Shown: positions 16,985-26,275, numbered from the stretch's first letter. The stretch is 32,330 nt of DNA from an uncultured Caballeronia sp. (GCA_940588625.1 CALNPU010000024.1:1-32330); one strand, 5' to 3'. The notes: generated by a model from the letters alone, not told the origin. Numbers and translations are program-made.

Positions 16985-17898
16985 CTAATGCGGACAGCGC
17001 GTCCTGGCTAATTCCAGGTCTTCACACAAGGTCACTGCCACGAGCGCAAGACGCGACGTCGGCCGGTTGATCAGGTCACCGTCGATACCGAACAGATTGT
17101 TGCGCGCGACGGCTTTTATCAAAGGCCATTTGCACCACGCATCCAGCGACGGCAACGCATGTTCCAAACTCGTTGCGCCCGGCGTGGCCGTCATGATCGC
17201 TTCGGGATCGGCGGCGAGCACAGCTTCAGTCGATATGGTGGGCACCAGCGGTTTCAGGTCGGTGAAAACGTTGTGGCCGCCGCATAGATCTATCGCTTCG
17301 CTGATGATGTGCGTCCCGTTGAGCGTCCATTAGCGGCTCGTCCAAGACCTGGTAAAACACGCTCACCGGCGGCCGGTTCGAATAACGCGTCCGCAAGCCG
17401 GCGATGTCGTGACGGAACGCGTCCGACGCCTTGTTCGCCTGAGCCGATGTCCCGAGCAGGACGCCCAGTTTATCGATGGTGACAGGGATATCATCGTTCA
17501 GCCTGTGCGGCTCGCTGAAAAACAGCGGCACGTGCAGTTCGCACAACCTGTCGACCTGCCGCATTGCATTGCCGTGGCGCCAGACGACGATCAGGTCGGG
17601 TTTCATCGCGACGATGCGTTCGAGGTCCAGCGATTTGTTATCCGCCAACACCCGAGATAGATTTGGCTTGCGGCGGGTAGTCGCTATAGTTGACCGCACC
17701 AACGACGCGCGCGCCGCCGACCGCGGCGAACAGAAGTTCGGTGACATGCGGCGCAAAGTTCACGATGTGCTTTGCCGGGGCGGCGAGGGTGACGGTGGCG
17801 CTGGTGTCGTCGGTGACGGTGAGGGCTTTGGCGCAAGCTTGGGCCGATGCAAAAATCGCAGCGATGAAACTCAGTGCGAGGAAGTGGCGCAAGATCAT
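16985..17898 (-). pseudogene. btuF: BtuF-type B12-binding protein, two +1 frameshifts
   Basis: A relic of the periplasmic binding protein of the B12 importer, on the strand opposite btuCD. It has a signal peptide (MILRHFLALSFIAAIFASAQ) and the domain start KHIVNFAPHVTELLFAAVGG. At about 17647, GGCGGATAAC in place of GGCGATAAC adds one G and creates a TAA after SISGVGG. The next frame carries NKSLDLERIVAMKPDLIVVW. At about 17329, ATGGACGCTC in place of ATGACGCTC adds a second G after DEPLM. The third frame then runs to TRCPH at 16985. All residues appear to be present, so only two inserted bases separate it from an intact 304-residue frame. Confidence 0.9.
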
Positions 17899-17959
17899 GA
17901 GGTACGTGAGTTCGGGTGTGTCATGCGTGGCGGGGTGCGTGATCGAAGCATGTCAGCAT

Positions 17960-18953
17960 TCAGCGGATCGCTTTCACGGCTGCATCGAACACTTCCGCAA
18001 ATCTCGCCCATTCCTCTTCCAATCCCGTCAAACCGATCCGCACAACGCGCCATGCTCGAAGAGCCGTGTCCAGATTCTGCGCGTGGCCAGAGCGTGCTGC
18101 AGCAGCGCCGCTTTTTGCCGGTCTCGAACCATACAAAAAGGGGCGTCGCGCGGGGATTGAAACCTTGACTGCGGATCAACGCTGCCAACCTTGTACTATC
18201 GCGAGCCAGCGTGGCGCGCGTCTGCCCTTGCTATGAAAAATCATTGAACGCGACCATGACCGCGTGCCGTGCCGGACCGCTTACCGTCCACGCACCAAAC
18301 GCTTCTGAAAGCGCATCGCGTAGCAGCGCTGCCGCGAGTACAAACCCGGCGCGAATCCCAGCGAGTCCATAAAACTTGCCTACGGAGCGCAGCACGACCA
18401 GCCCCTCTCTCCCGCTCTCCGACGCCAGTGACATTGATGCATCGCCGTAGGCATCGGCGAACGCTTCGTCGACGATCAGCGAGCCGCCGCGAGCCGCCAA
18501 TTGCTCATGCCACCCCAGCAGCACATCATGTCCGACACGTTCGGTCGTCAGATTGTTAGGATTCGCAACGATTACATGATCGATGCCATCCGTTAAAGGA
18601 GCCGACGCGACATCGAGTATCACGATCCGATGCCCGGCGCGCTCAAACGCGGGCGCGTATTCGCCATAGGTCAAGGGCGCAACGGCCGCGACGCCGGGTT
18701 TCAACAAGCCCGGCAACGCACGAATCGAGGCCTGACTGCCTGCAACCGGCAGCGCCCCTGGCGCGCCATAATGGCGCGCTGCAAGCTCGGCCAGACCATC
18801 GACGTCTTCGGGCAAGCGGCGCCATGCATCCATTGGCACCGGTGGCACGGGATACGCACGCGGATTAATCCCTGTCGATAAATCCAGGCAGTCGCCCAGT
18901 GCGATCCCGTATCGACGCGAGGCTTCCCGCAGATTCCTGCCATGCCGGAGAAC
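17960..18953 (-). pseudogene. cobD: L-threonine-O-3-phosphate decarboxylase (CobD/CobC-type), broken
   Basis: A relic of the PLP-dependent enzyme that makes aminopropanol phosphate for the B12 side chain. It follows cbiB, as usual. The clear homology starts at [20 protein letters not shown] and includes [41 protein letters not shown] (usually NPNNPT) and VLRSVGKFYGLAGIRAGFVL with the PLP lysine. A TGG to TAG nonsense codon is at 18231-18233, after VAFNDFS. The same frame then continues QGQTRATLARDSTRLAALI and PLFVWFETGK. An extra A in an A run at about 18115 and another shift near 18043 precede the end, LEEEWARFAEVFDAAVKAIR, at 17960. The original start is not clear because it overlapped cbiB. 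Confidence 0.88.
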
Positions 18954-19869
18954 CCCACGCCCGTGAAAGCCAGCACCAGCAGGATGGCGAGCCACAGCAG
19001 TATCGTGCGTTCGACCAGCCACAGCGCCGCCAGCACATGCCGCGGCGAGGGGGTCATTCCGAAACCGAGCACCGGCCGTGTTTCCAGCGTGCCGTGGTAG
19101 ATCGTCGGGCCGCCGAGCAGCACGTTCAGGCTTCCGGCGCCCGCTGCCATCACCGGCCCCGCGTTCGGGCTATCCCACAGCGGCGCCTGCATGCGCCAGC
19201 AGCGCCAGCAGCGCCACGCCGTGCGGGTGTCTCCGAGCACGGCGTAACTGGCCGCGGTGAGACGGGCTGGCATGAAGTTGAGGACATCGTCAAAACGGGC
19301 TGCTGCCCACCCGAAACGGAGATAGCGCTGTGTCCGGTAACCCCACATTGCGTCGAGGATGTTGGCGAAGCGGAACATCAGCGCGCCCGGGCCGCCTGCG
19401 ATGACGAACTAGAACAGCGCGCCGAAAATTGCGTCGTTGCTGTTCTCCAGCGCGGATTCCACCGCTGCGCGGGACAGCACGGCTTCGTCGGCGTTAGCGG
19501 TGTCCCGCGAGACGATCCGCGCCGTCAGCTTGCGCGCGGCGTCCAGATCGCCGAGCCCGAGCGCGCGGGCGATTGGCGCCGAGTGAAAACCACAGCAGCG
19601 CGACGTGCACCACGCACGCGGCGGCGAACGGCAGCACGCTCACGAGAATCCAACTCACAGCCACCGGCGGCACGACGGCCAGCAGCCACGCGAGGATACC
19701 CGCCGGCCGCGCGCGGAACCCGGTATTCATTCATTTTTGCTTCGATGCGTGTGGCAAGCCGCTCGAACACGACCAGCGGATGCCGCGTGGCCGGCTCACC
19801 GAAGATCCGGTCGATCACGACGCCGGCAATGGCGAGCATCGCCGTGACGTAGAAGGAGAGCAGCAGCAT
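18930..19869 (-). pseudogene. cbiB: Adenosylcobinamide-phosphate synthase, broken
   Basis: A relic of the membrane protein CbiB (CobD in the E. coli/Salmonella naming), which attaches aminopropanol phosphate to adenosylcobyric acid. The N terminus MLLLSFYVTAMLAIAGVVID, with DRIFGEPATRHPLVVFERLA, is in one frame. Near 19730 it shifts to AGILAWLLAVVPPVAVSWIL, and near 19575 to LGLGDLDAARKLTARIVSRD and ALENSNDAIFGALF. A TGG to TAG codon is at 19409-19411, before [20 protein letters not shown]. The last frame keeps [20 protein letters not shown] and [21 protein letters not shown] short duplicated CWR ([11 protein letters not shown]) lies near 19200. The 3' limit is uncertain, because the frame now runs on into cobD. 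Confidence 0.88.
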
Positions 19870-19871
19870 GG

Positions 19872-20426
19872 TTAGCCTTTCAATACGAGCGGCAGGCCGG
19901 TGACCATCATGGTCACGTGCGTGCTCGCAGCGGCGACGCGCTGGTTGAGCCGGCCGAGTTCATCGACGTAAAGGCGCGTCACCAATCCCATGGGCACCAC
20001 GCTCAGCCCGATCTCGTTGCTCACCACGATCACCTTGCCGCGCACGTTCGAAAGCGCGGCGTCGAAGTCGCTGAAGGCTTGCAGCGGGGGGACCGACGGG
20101 CGGATCGTCAGACCTGCTGCCATCGACGGGGAACAGCAGGTTGGCGAGCCATAACGTCAGGCAGTCGATCAGTACCACATGACCTTCGCGATCCAGTTCG
20201 CGCAGCACGCCGCCCAGATCGAGCGGTGCTTCGACCAGCGCCCAATGCGCCGGGCGGCGTTCGCGATGCTGCTCCACGCGCACAGCGAATTCGGCATCGC
20301 CAACACGCGCCGTCGCCACGTAGGTAACGGGCACACCGCTACCGGCGGCCAGCCGTTCGGCGTAGGCGCTCTTGCCTGAGCGCGCGCCGCCCAGGATGAA
20401 GGGAAGGTGAGGTTGGGTGAAGTCAT
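19872..20426 (-). pseudogene. cobU: Adenosylcobinamide kinase / guanylyltransferase, frameshifted
   Basis: A relic of the bifunctional CobU/CobP enzyme, which phosphorylates adenosylcobinamide and transfers GMP to it. The ATG at 20426 gives MTSPNLTF, and the frame then slips near 20401 so that ILGGARSGKSAYAERLAAGS, with the P-loop, is in a neighbouring frame. This continues through VTYVATARVGDAEFAVRVEQ, HRERRPAHWALVEAPLDL and LIDCLTLWLANLL. Near 20115 a second shift leads to VRGKVIVVSNEIGLSVVPMG and LGRLNQRVAAASTHVTMMVT, ending PLVLKG at 19872. Starting translation upstream at 20478 would avoid the first shift, but it gives an N terminus unlike relatives. The stop lies 3 bp before cbiB. Confidence 0.88.
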
Positions 20427-20489
20427 CGCAATATTGTGCGGGCGCTACCATAACGGCTTTCCGCAGAACCGACGCCACCTATGGAACCG

Positions 20490-22018
20490 ATGACCACGGA
20501 AACACCCATGCAATTTTCACCGCGCGGCACGCTGATGATCCAGGGTACGACTTCCGACGCCGGCAAGAGCACGCTGGTCGCGGGTTTGTGCCGGCTCGCG
20601 CGGCGCAGCGGCATGCGGGTAGCGCCGTTCAAGCCGCAGAACATGGCGCTGAAAAGCGCGGTGACCGTGGACGGCGGCGAGATTGGCCGCGCTCAGGCGC
20701 TGCAGGCCATCGCGGCGGGCGTGGATGCGGAGATCGACTTCAATTTCGTGCTGCTCAAGCCGACCAGCGACCGCGGCGCGCAAGTAATCATCCACGGTCA
20801 CGCGCACGCCAATCTGGATGCCCGCGCGTATCACGCGTATAAAACTGTTGCCTTCGACGCCGTTCTTGTCTCGTATGCCCGGCTGCAGCAGCGTTTTGAC
20901 GCGATTATCGTGGAAGGAGCGGGAAGCCCGGCCGAGGTGAACCTGCGGGACCGCGATATCGCCAACATGGGGTTTGCCGAGCGCGTGGATTGCCCGGTGG
21001 TGCTGGTGGCAGATATCGACCGTGGCGGTGTGTTCGCGCATTTGCTGGGGACGCTGGCTTGTTTATCGGAGACCGAAAGGGTACGGAACGGATTCGCGGC
21101 TTCGTGATCAACCGTTTTCGTGGCGATATCAGCCTGTTGCAGCCCGGTCTCGACTGGCTGGAGGCGCAAACCGGCAAGCCGGTGCTTGGCGTGGTGTCCT
21201 ATCTGCATGGCCTGACGCTGGATGCCGAGGACATGTAGCCAGTTGCACACGCACACGCGTGGCGAAGCCGTTGGCGAGGTGCTGAAGGTGATCGTGCCGG
21301 CGTTGCCGCACATCAGCAACCATACGGATTTCGATGCGCTGCGCGCGCACGTGCAAGTGGATTTCTCCTATGTGCGTGCAAGGACAACGCCGCCGGCCGA
21401 TCTGATCGTGTTGCCCGGGTCGAAAAGCGTGCAGCGCGACCTGGCCTGGCTGCGCGAAAACGGCTGGGATCGCGTGATCGAGCGGTATCTCCGGTACGGC
21501 GGCAAGGTGTTGGGCATTTGTGGCGGCATGCAGATGCTGGGCCGCACGGTGGATGATCCGCAGGGGGTCGAAGGGCCTGCTGGCTGCGTAAACGGCCTGG
21601 GCCTGCTCGATCTCGACACCACTCTGACGGCGGACAAGCTGCTCGACGACGTGACCGGCCGGCTGACCGACGTGACCGGCCGGCTGACCTTAAGCCGCAG
21701 CGCCCCGAGCCGACTCCCGTGCGAGGCTACGAGATCCGCATGGGCCGCACGACGGGCACAGCGCTTGCTCGGCCGGCGGTGATGCTCGACGGGGAGCGTC
21801 CTGACGGTGCGATTTCCGCCGATAACCAGATCGCCGCCACCTGTACGGCATCTTCGATACCCCGCAAGCCTGTGCGGCGCTGCTCGAATGGGCGGGTTTG
21901 CGCGATGCCGCCGCGCTTGATTACTCGGCGCTACGGGAGGGAGGCTTCGCTTGACCGCTTCGCCGATACCCTCAGGCAGGCGCTGGATCTTGACGCCATC
22001 GGTTCGATGTTCGCCTGA
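20490..22018 (+). pseudogene. cobQ: Adenosylcobyric acid synthase, multiply broken
   Basis: A relic of the glutamine-dependent amidase CobQ/CbiP. The N-terminal synthetase domain is open for about 205 codons: [20 protein letters not shown] (P-loop), [20 protein letters not shown] and [19 protein letters not shown]. At about 21085 the frame shifts to [24 protein letters not shown] at 21236-21238 follows LTLDAEDM. Another frame continues [19 protein letters not shown] and the glutaminase nucleophile region [17 protein letters not shown] perfect 21-bp duplication (21648-21689) and shifts near 21700, 21842 and 21940 follow before the end, [18 protein letters not shown], at 22018. At least five lesions are present. 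The gene is divergent from cobU across 63 bp. Confidence 0.93.
21648..21689 (+). repeat. Perfect 21-bp tandem duplication inside cobQ relic
   Basis: Two identical adjacent 21-bp copies, 21648-21668 and 21669-21689, each encode DVTGRLT. The duplication is in frame and looks recent, because the copies do not differ at any base. Confidence 0.95.
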
Positions 22019-22046
22019 ACGAAGCGCCCGATTTCCCGGCGCGCGT

Positions 22047-22470
22047 TCAATACAGGATCATCTGCGTGCATCGAAACAACGCGATGGTCTTACCCTTGCC
22101 GTTCGGTTCGTTATGATCGCGTCCCACATTTGCGTGCTGCGGTCCAGGTAAACGGCTGTCGCCGCCGTGATGACCCCCTCGCGTGCCTTGCCCACGTGGT
22201 TGCTCTTCGTTTCGATGGTTGTAAAATTCTTCGCACCCTCGGGCAAGTGGGCGATTCAGGCGTAGCCGCAACATGTGTCGGCAAGACCGATCACGGTTGC
22301 CGCGTGCAGGAAGCCGTTCGGTGCTAGCACTTCGGGCCGCACGGTCAGCTTGCCGGTGAGCGTGCCGCTTTCCAGCGATACGACACTTCCACGCCGAGCA
22401 GCTCCGGCAAGCGGCCGCGCTGGCGTTCCCGCAGGGAGTCGAGGGTGATTTCCGGGCGCAGTGTGGCCAT
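22047..22470 (-). pseudogene. PaaI-type hotdog-fold thioesterase, broken
   Basis: A relic of a small acyl-CoA thioesterase-like protein (about 140 residues). From ATG 22470 it reads MATLRPEITLDSLRERQRGR and LPELLGVEV, with a base lost near 22385. It then continues VSLESGTLTGKLTVRPEVLA and PNGFLHAATVIGLADTCCGY. A nonsense TGA lies at 22256-22258, and the same frame goes on as IAHLPEGAKNFTTIETKSNH and VGKAREGVITAATAVYLDRS. A final shift near 22105 leads to GKGKTIALFRCTQMILY at 22047. It is convergent with cobQ. The natural substrate is unknown. Three independent lesions make the pseudogene call firm. Confidence 0.85.
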
Positions 22471-22634
22471 GTTGCGGAGTCCTTGAAGTTGAGCGGCGTT
22501 GTTGACGCGCATGGATTGAAATAGGCAAATCCGATAGTATCAACGGCTCGAACTTTTCACTTTCACTTAATGCAGCGCTTACAGCACGCCGGGGTGTAGG
22601 GCGTGGCGCGGTCGACAACGCGTGGATTGAATCT

Positions 22635-23258
22635 ATGACGGTGATCGTGGTAGCGAATCCGAAGGGCGGCGTAGGCAAGAGCACGCTGTCTACGAATCTG
22701 GCTGGTTATTTTGCGGCAAACGGCGAGTGGGTCGCGCTCGCGGACCTGGACAAGCAGCAGTCAGCCCACGGCTGGCTGGGCTTGCGCCCGGACACGCTAC
22801 CGAAGATAGAAGAGTGGAAAACCGTTGACGCGCCGTCCAAGCCGCTCAGGGGCCTGGAAAAGGCAGTTGTCGACACGCCCGCCGGGATTCGCGGCACTCG
22901 TCTCGCGCTGGCGCTGGATCTGGCGGACAAGGTGATCGTGCCGCTGCAGCCGTCCATGTTCGATATTCTCGCCACCCAGGAATTTCTCGAACGGCTGCAG
23001 AAGGAGAAGGCGGTACGCAAGGGGACAATCGAGGTTGGCGTGGTCGGTATGCGGGTGGATGCCCGGACGAAATCAGCGGATCAACTGCATCGGTTCGTGG
23101 AAAGGCTTGACCTGCCGGTGCTGGGTTTTATCCGCGATACGCAGAACTACGTGCAGGTCGCGGCGCACGGGCTCACCATCTGGGACGTCGCCCAAAGCCG
23201 GGTGGAGAAGGATATCGAGCAGTGGCAACCGATTATTGAATGGGTGTCGAAGAAGTAG
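22635..23258 (+). CDS. Orphan ParA/MinD-family ATPase
   Basis: A 207-residue cytoplasmic P-loop ATPase. The deviant Walker A motif is at residues 10-17, KGGVGKST, with the signature Lys10. The Walker B/switch region is VVDTPAGIRG. LADLDKQQSAHGWL matches the ParA loop after strand 2. No parB-like partner or centromere-like repeat cluster is visible next to it, so it is probably one of the orphan ParA proteins that position cellular cargo, not a chromosome-segregation pair; the cargo cannot be read from here. It is intact in a neighbourhood of pseudogenes. The Shine-Dalgarno is weak. A terminator follows at 23288. Confidence 0.82.
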   Translation: MTVIVVANPKGGVGKSTLSTNLAGYFAANGEWVALADLDKQQSAHGWLGLRPDTLPKIEEWKTVDAPSKPLRGLEKAVVDTPAGIRGTRLALALDLADKVIVPLQPSMFDILATQEFLERLQKEKAVRKGTIEVGVVGMRVDARTKSADQLHRFVERLDLPVLGFIRDTQNYVQVAAHGLTIWDVAQSRVEKDIEQWQPIIEWVSKK

Positions 23259-23287
23259 AAGAGGATGTGGACGACCCCTGCGGCCAT

Positions 23288-23335
23288 AAAAACGCCGGTT
23301 GGCTTCAATTCCATGAAAGGCCAACCGGCGTTTTT
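23288..23335. terminator. Strong bidirectional terminator between parA-like and panD
   Basis: A perfect 16-bp inverted repeat, AAAAACGCCGGTTGGC (23288-23303) with GCCAACCGGCGTTTTT (23320-23335), has a 16-nt loop. The A and T ends make it usable by both converging transcripts. Confidence 0.92.
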
Positions 23336-23357
23336 GCGTTTTCGCACCAGACCAGAT

Positions 23358-23744
23358 TCAGGTCCAGTTCTGCGTCGGCACATGGTCGCGGTTTCCCTTG
23401 ATACGGTTCTTTTCATCGACAAACACGAGATCCGGCTTCCAGCCTGCCTTCAATTCGGCCTCATCGACCAGCGCGAACGCCGCGATAATCACCAGGTCGC
23501 CCAGTTGCGCCCGGCGCGCTGCCGATCCATTCAGCGAAATCATCCCGCTGCCACGCTCGCCCTTGATGGCATAGGTCGTCAGGCGCTCGCCATTGTTCAC
23601 GTTCCAGATATCAATCTGCTCGTTTTCAACCAGATTCGCGGCTTCCAGCAAATCCTCGTCGATAGCGCACGAACCTTCGTAATGCAGTTCGCAATGCGTG
23701 ACCGTGGCGCGGTGAATCTTCGATTTCAAAAGCGTTCGCTGCAT
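23358..23744 (-). CDS. panD: Aspartate 1-decarboxylase
   Basis: A 128-residue pyruvoyl enzyme that makes beta-alanine from aspartate for pantothenate and CoA. It is translated as an inactive precursor that cleaves itself between Gly24 and Ser25; the sequence HYEGSCAID has this site at the expected residues. It also has Lys9 (MQRTLLKSK), ITALNG-like [12 protein letters not shown] and the conserved [10 protein letters not shown]. The start at 23744 gives the invariant [16 protein letters not shown]; a TTG at 23759 in the same frame is unlikely. It lies 11 bp after panC, so both are one operon. It is intact. Confidence 0.95.
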   Translation of the reverse strand: MQRTLLKSKIHRATVTHCELHYEGSCAIDEDLLEAANLVENEQIDIWNVNNGERLTTYAIKGERGSGMISLNGSAARRAQLGDLVIIAAFALVDEAELKAGWKPDLVFVDEKNRIKGNRDHVPTQNWT

Positions 23745-23755
23745 GCGTTTCTCGC

Positions 23756-24589
<834 letters not shown>

Positions 24590-24671
24590 CTAGCAGGTGT
24601 CTCCTGGCGGGCAGCTTTGAAAACACTGCTCCAAGGGGAAGGGCCTACGCTACTTTTGCGCCACGGAAGGC

Positions 24672-25583
24672 TTAAGCCGGCGAATACGCGAGTCTCACGT
24701 AGATGGGCGCATACGGCTCGGCCTGGGTGATTTCAATCAGCGCTTCACGCGACAGTTCCAGCATCGCGATGAAATTTACCACCACGACCGGCACGCCGCG
24801 CGACGGGTCGAAAAGATCGCCGAACTCCATGAAGCGGGCATTCTGCAGGCGCCGCAGGATAACGCTCATATGCTCGCGCACCGACAATTCCTCGCGCGAG
24901 ATCTTGTGATGCTCGACCAGCCGGGCGCGTTTGATGACGTCGGCCCAAGCGGCGCGCAGATCGTTTGCATCGACGTCGGGGAAGCGTTGCGCCGAACTCT
25001 GCTCGACGTACACTCCTGCCCGCAGGAAGTCACGGCCCAGCTGCGGCAGGTGATCCAGGCGCTGCGCCGCGAGCTTCATCTGCTCGTATTCCAGCAAGCG
25101 CCGCACGAGTTCGGCGCGCGGATCTTCCGCTTCTTCGCCTGTATCCGCCTTTTTCACCGGCAGCAGCATGCGTGACTTGATCTCGATCAGCATGGCCGCC
25201 ATCAACAGATATTCCGCCGCGAGTTCCAGGTTGGATTCGCGAATCTGGTCGACGTAGTCCAGGTACTGGCGCGTCACGTCGGCCATCGGGATGTCGAGGA
25301 CGTTGAAATTCTGCTTGTGGATCAGGTACAGCAGCAAGTCGAGCGGACCCTCGAACGCTTCGAGAAAGATCTCGAGCGCGTCCGGCGGAATATACAGGTC
25401 TGTGGGCAGCTTCCAGAGCGGCTCGCCATACAGATGCAGATGCGTGAACGCCACGCTGTCAATGGTATTCGGCGTGGAGTCGTTCGCGGGCGCGGCAAGC
25501 GCCGCGGGACGATCATCCTTGCCCGGATGCCCAGTGTGTCCCGAACGCTCCGGAGTTGGCTGCGCCTCGCGGGCGACACTCAC
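24672..25583 (-). CDS. scpA: Segregation and condensation protein A (kleisin)
   Basis: A 303-residue kleisin of the SMC-ScpAB condensin complex, which compacts and segregates the chromosome. The conserved N-terminal region is FLEAFEGPLDLLLYLIHKQN, followed by LDIPMADVTRQYLDYVDQ and AAEYLLMAAMLIEIKSRMLL; the C-terminal winged-helix region ends VRLAYSPA. I chose the GTG at 25583 (MSVAREAQPTPERSG), 2 nt after the stop of the DUF3460 gene. The reading frame stays open upstream to 25943, but that part overlaps DUF3460 and has no homology. The first 55 or so residues are a low-complexity linker. It is intact. Confidence 0.93.
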   Translation of the reverse strand: MSVAREAQPTPERSGHTGHPGKDDRPAALAAPANDSTPNTIDSVAFTHLHLYGEPLWKLPTDLYIPPDALEIFLEAFEGPLDLLLYLIHKQNFNVLDIPMADVTRQYLDYVDQIRESNLELAAEYLLMAAMLIEIKSRMLLPVKKADTGEEAEDPRAELVRRLLEYEQMKLAAQRLDHLPQLGRDFLRAGVYVEQSSAQRFPDVDANDLRAAWADVIKRARLVEHHKISREELSVREHMSVILRRLQNARFMEFGDLFDPSRGVPVVVVNFIAMLELSREALIEITQAEPYAPIYVRLAYSPA

Positions 25584-25585
25584 GT

Positions 25586-25771
25586 TCAGAAGTTCTGGTA
25601 ATAGACGTAGGGCGTTTGTTCGACTCGCGACGTCTCGATCTCCGAGCGCTCGTCGAGGTCGATAGGCTGTTTGTCCCACAACAGCGCGCGGCCCTGGCGC
25701 TGCTCTGCTTCGAGCGACGGTTTTTGCTCTTTCATCTGATTGATGAACTGGGTGATGTCCGAAAGGTACAT
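25586..25771 (-). CDS. DUF3460 small protein
   Basis: A 61-residue protein, MYLSDITQFINQMKEQKPSL ... RALLWDKQPIDLDERSEIE ... TPYVYYQNF, typical of the DUF3460 family found just before scpA in Burkholderiales. The function is unknown. It is rich in charged residues and has no signal peptide or membrane segment. Its stop is 2 nt before the scpA GTG, so it very likely sets translation of scpA and shares the scpA-panC-panD transcript. Confidence 0.88.
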   Translation of the reverse strand: MYLSDITQFINQMKEQKPSLEAEQRQGRALLWDKQPIDLDERSEIETSRVEQTPYVYYQNF

Positions 25772-26275
25772 GATTCGACTTCCGTTGGCTCAGAGCGATT
25801 CGAAAACGGGCGCGGCGGGCGCTCAAGCGAGACGCCGCCGCGCGATTCTTCGCAATTTTACCGCAAGCATCAGGCAGCGGAGCGGTTAACAACGTCCCAA
25901 GACGTCCCAAGCCCGCCCGAAGGTCGTGGATAAGCGGAGACATCGGCCATCCGGTCTATCCGAGCCGCCCCGAGCAATGGTAAAACCCTGTTAATTATTG
26001 AAACAGCCAAGGAACAAGCGCGGTAGAGAGCCGTCCAACGCGCACCTCCGGCATTTTCCCGAGCCGGTGGGTCCGAAGCGGGGCGACGGTCGGGTTGAAC
26101 GTTGTCCGATCAGCCAACCCGGCGTTTTGGGACAGTCCGCCGCGCCAGTGTGGTGAAATAGCGCCTGCTGGAACGACGCCCTGCGTTTAGCTGGCACTGC
26201 GCCGGTACCGTGCAGCGGTCGTCCCGTGTCACGTCGCCCACGCAATCCCACTTAATTCAACCCCGGAGGTCACGT
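25772..26275. other. 504-bp divergent intergenic region (DUF3460 / tamA)
   Basis: No gene is recognised. It should hold the promoters for DUF3460-scpA-panC-panD (minus) and tamA-tamB (plus). Visible elements are a GC-rich hairpin (25810-25843) in the minus-strand leader, a direct repeat of ACGTCCCAAG at about 25891-25910, and a TTGAAA at 25998-26003 without a good -10 at 17 bp. It ends with a strong GGAGG at 26265-26269. An open minus-strand frame at 25991-26251 has no family resemblance. Confidence 0.5.
25810..25843 (-). repeat. GC-rich hairpin in the DUF3460-scpA leader
   Basis: GCGCGGCGGGCG (25810-25821) pairs with CGCCGCCGCGC (25833-25843) with one bulge. On the minus strand CCCGTTTTCG follows, 38 nt before the DUF3460 ATG. 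It resembles a weak terminator or attenuator in the 5' leader. Confidence 0.4.

Noticed and set aside
12225..22018. A novel gene cluster made of many small unknown proteins
   Set aside because: The many short frames are pieces of known B12 genes that join up in order once frame changes are allowed.
5755..22470. Recoded stops or programmed frameshifting as an explanation for the broken genes
   Set aside because: Both TAG and TGA occur in sense positions, the shifts have no common slippery site, motif residues are deleted or substituted, and all essential genes use normal decoding.
22635..23258. A plasmid or chromosome partition locus around the parA-like gene
   Set aside because: No parB-like neighbour, no repeat cluster resembling a centromere and no replication gene nearby.
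25584..25943. N-terminal extension of scpA upstream of GTG 25583
   Set aside because: It overlaps the DUF3460 gene in another frame and its sequence has no kleisin similarity.
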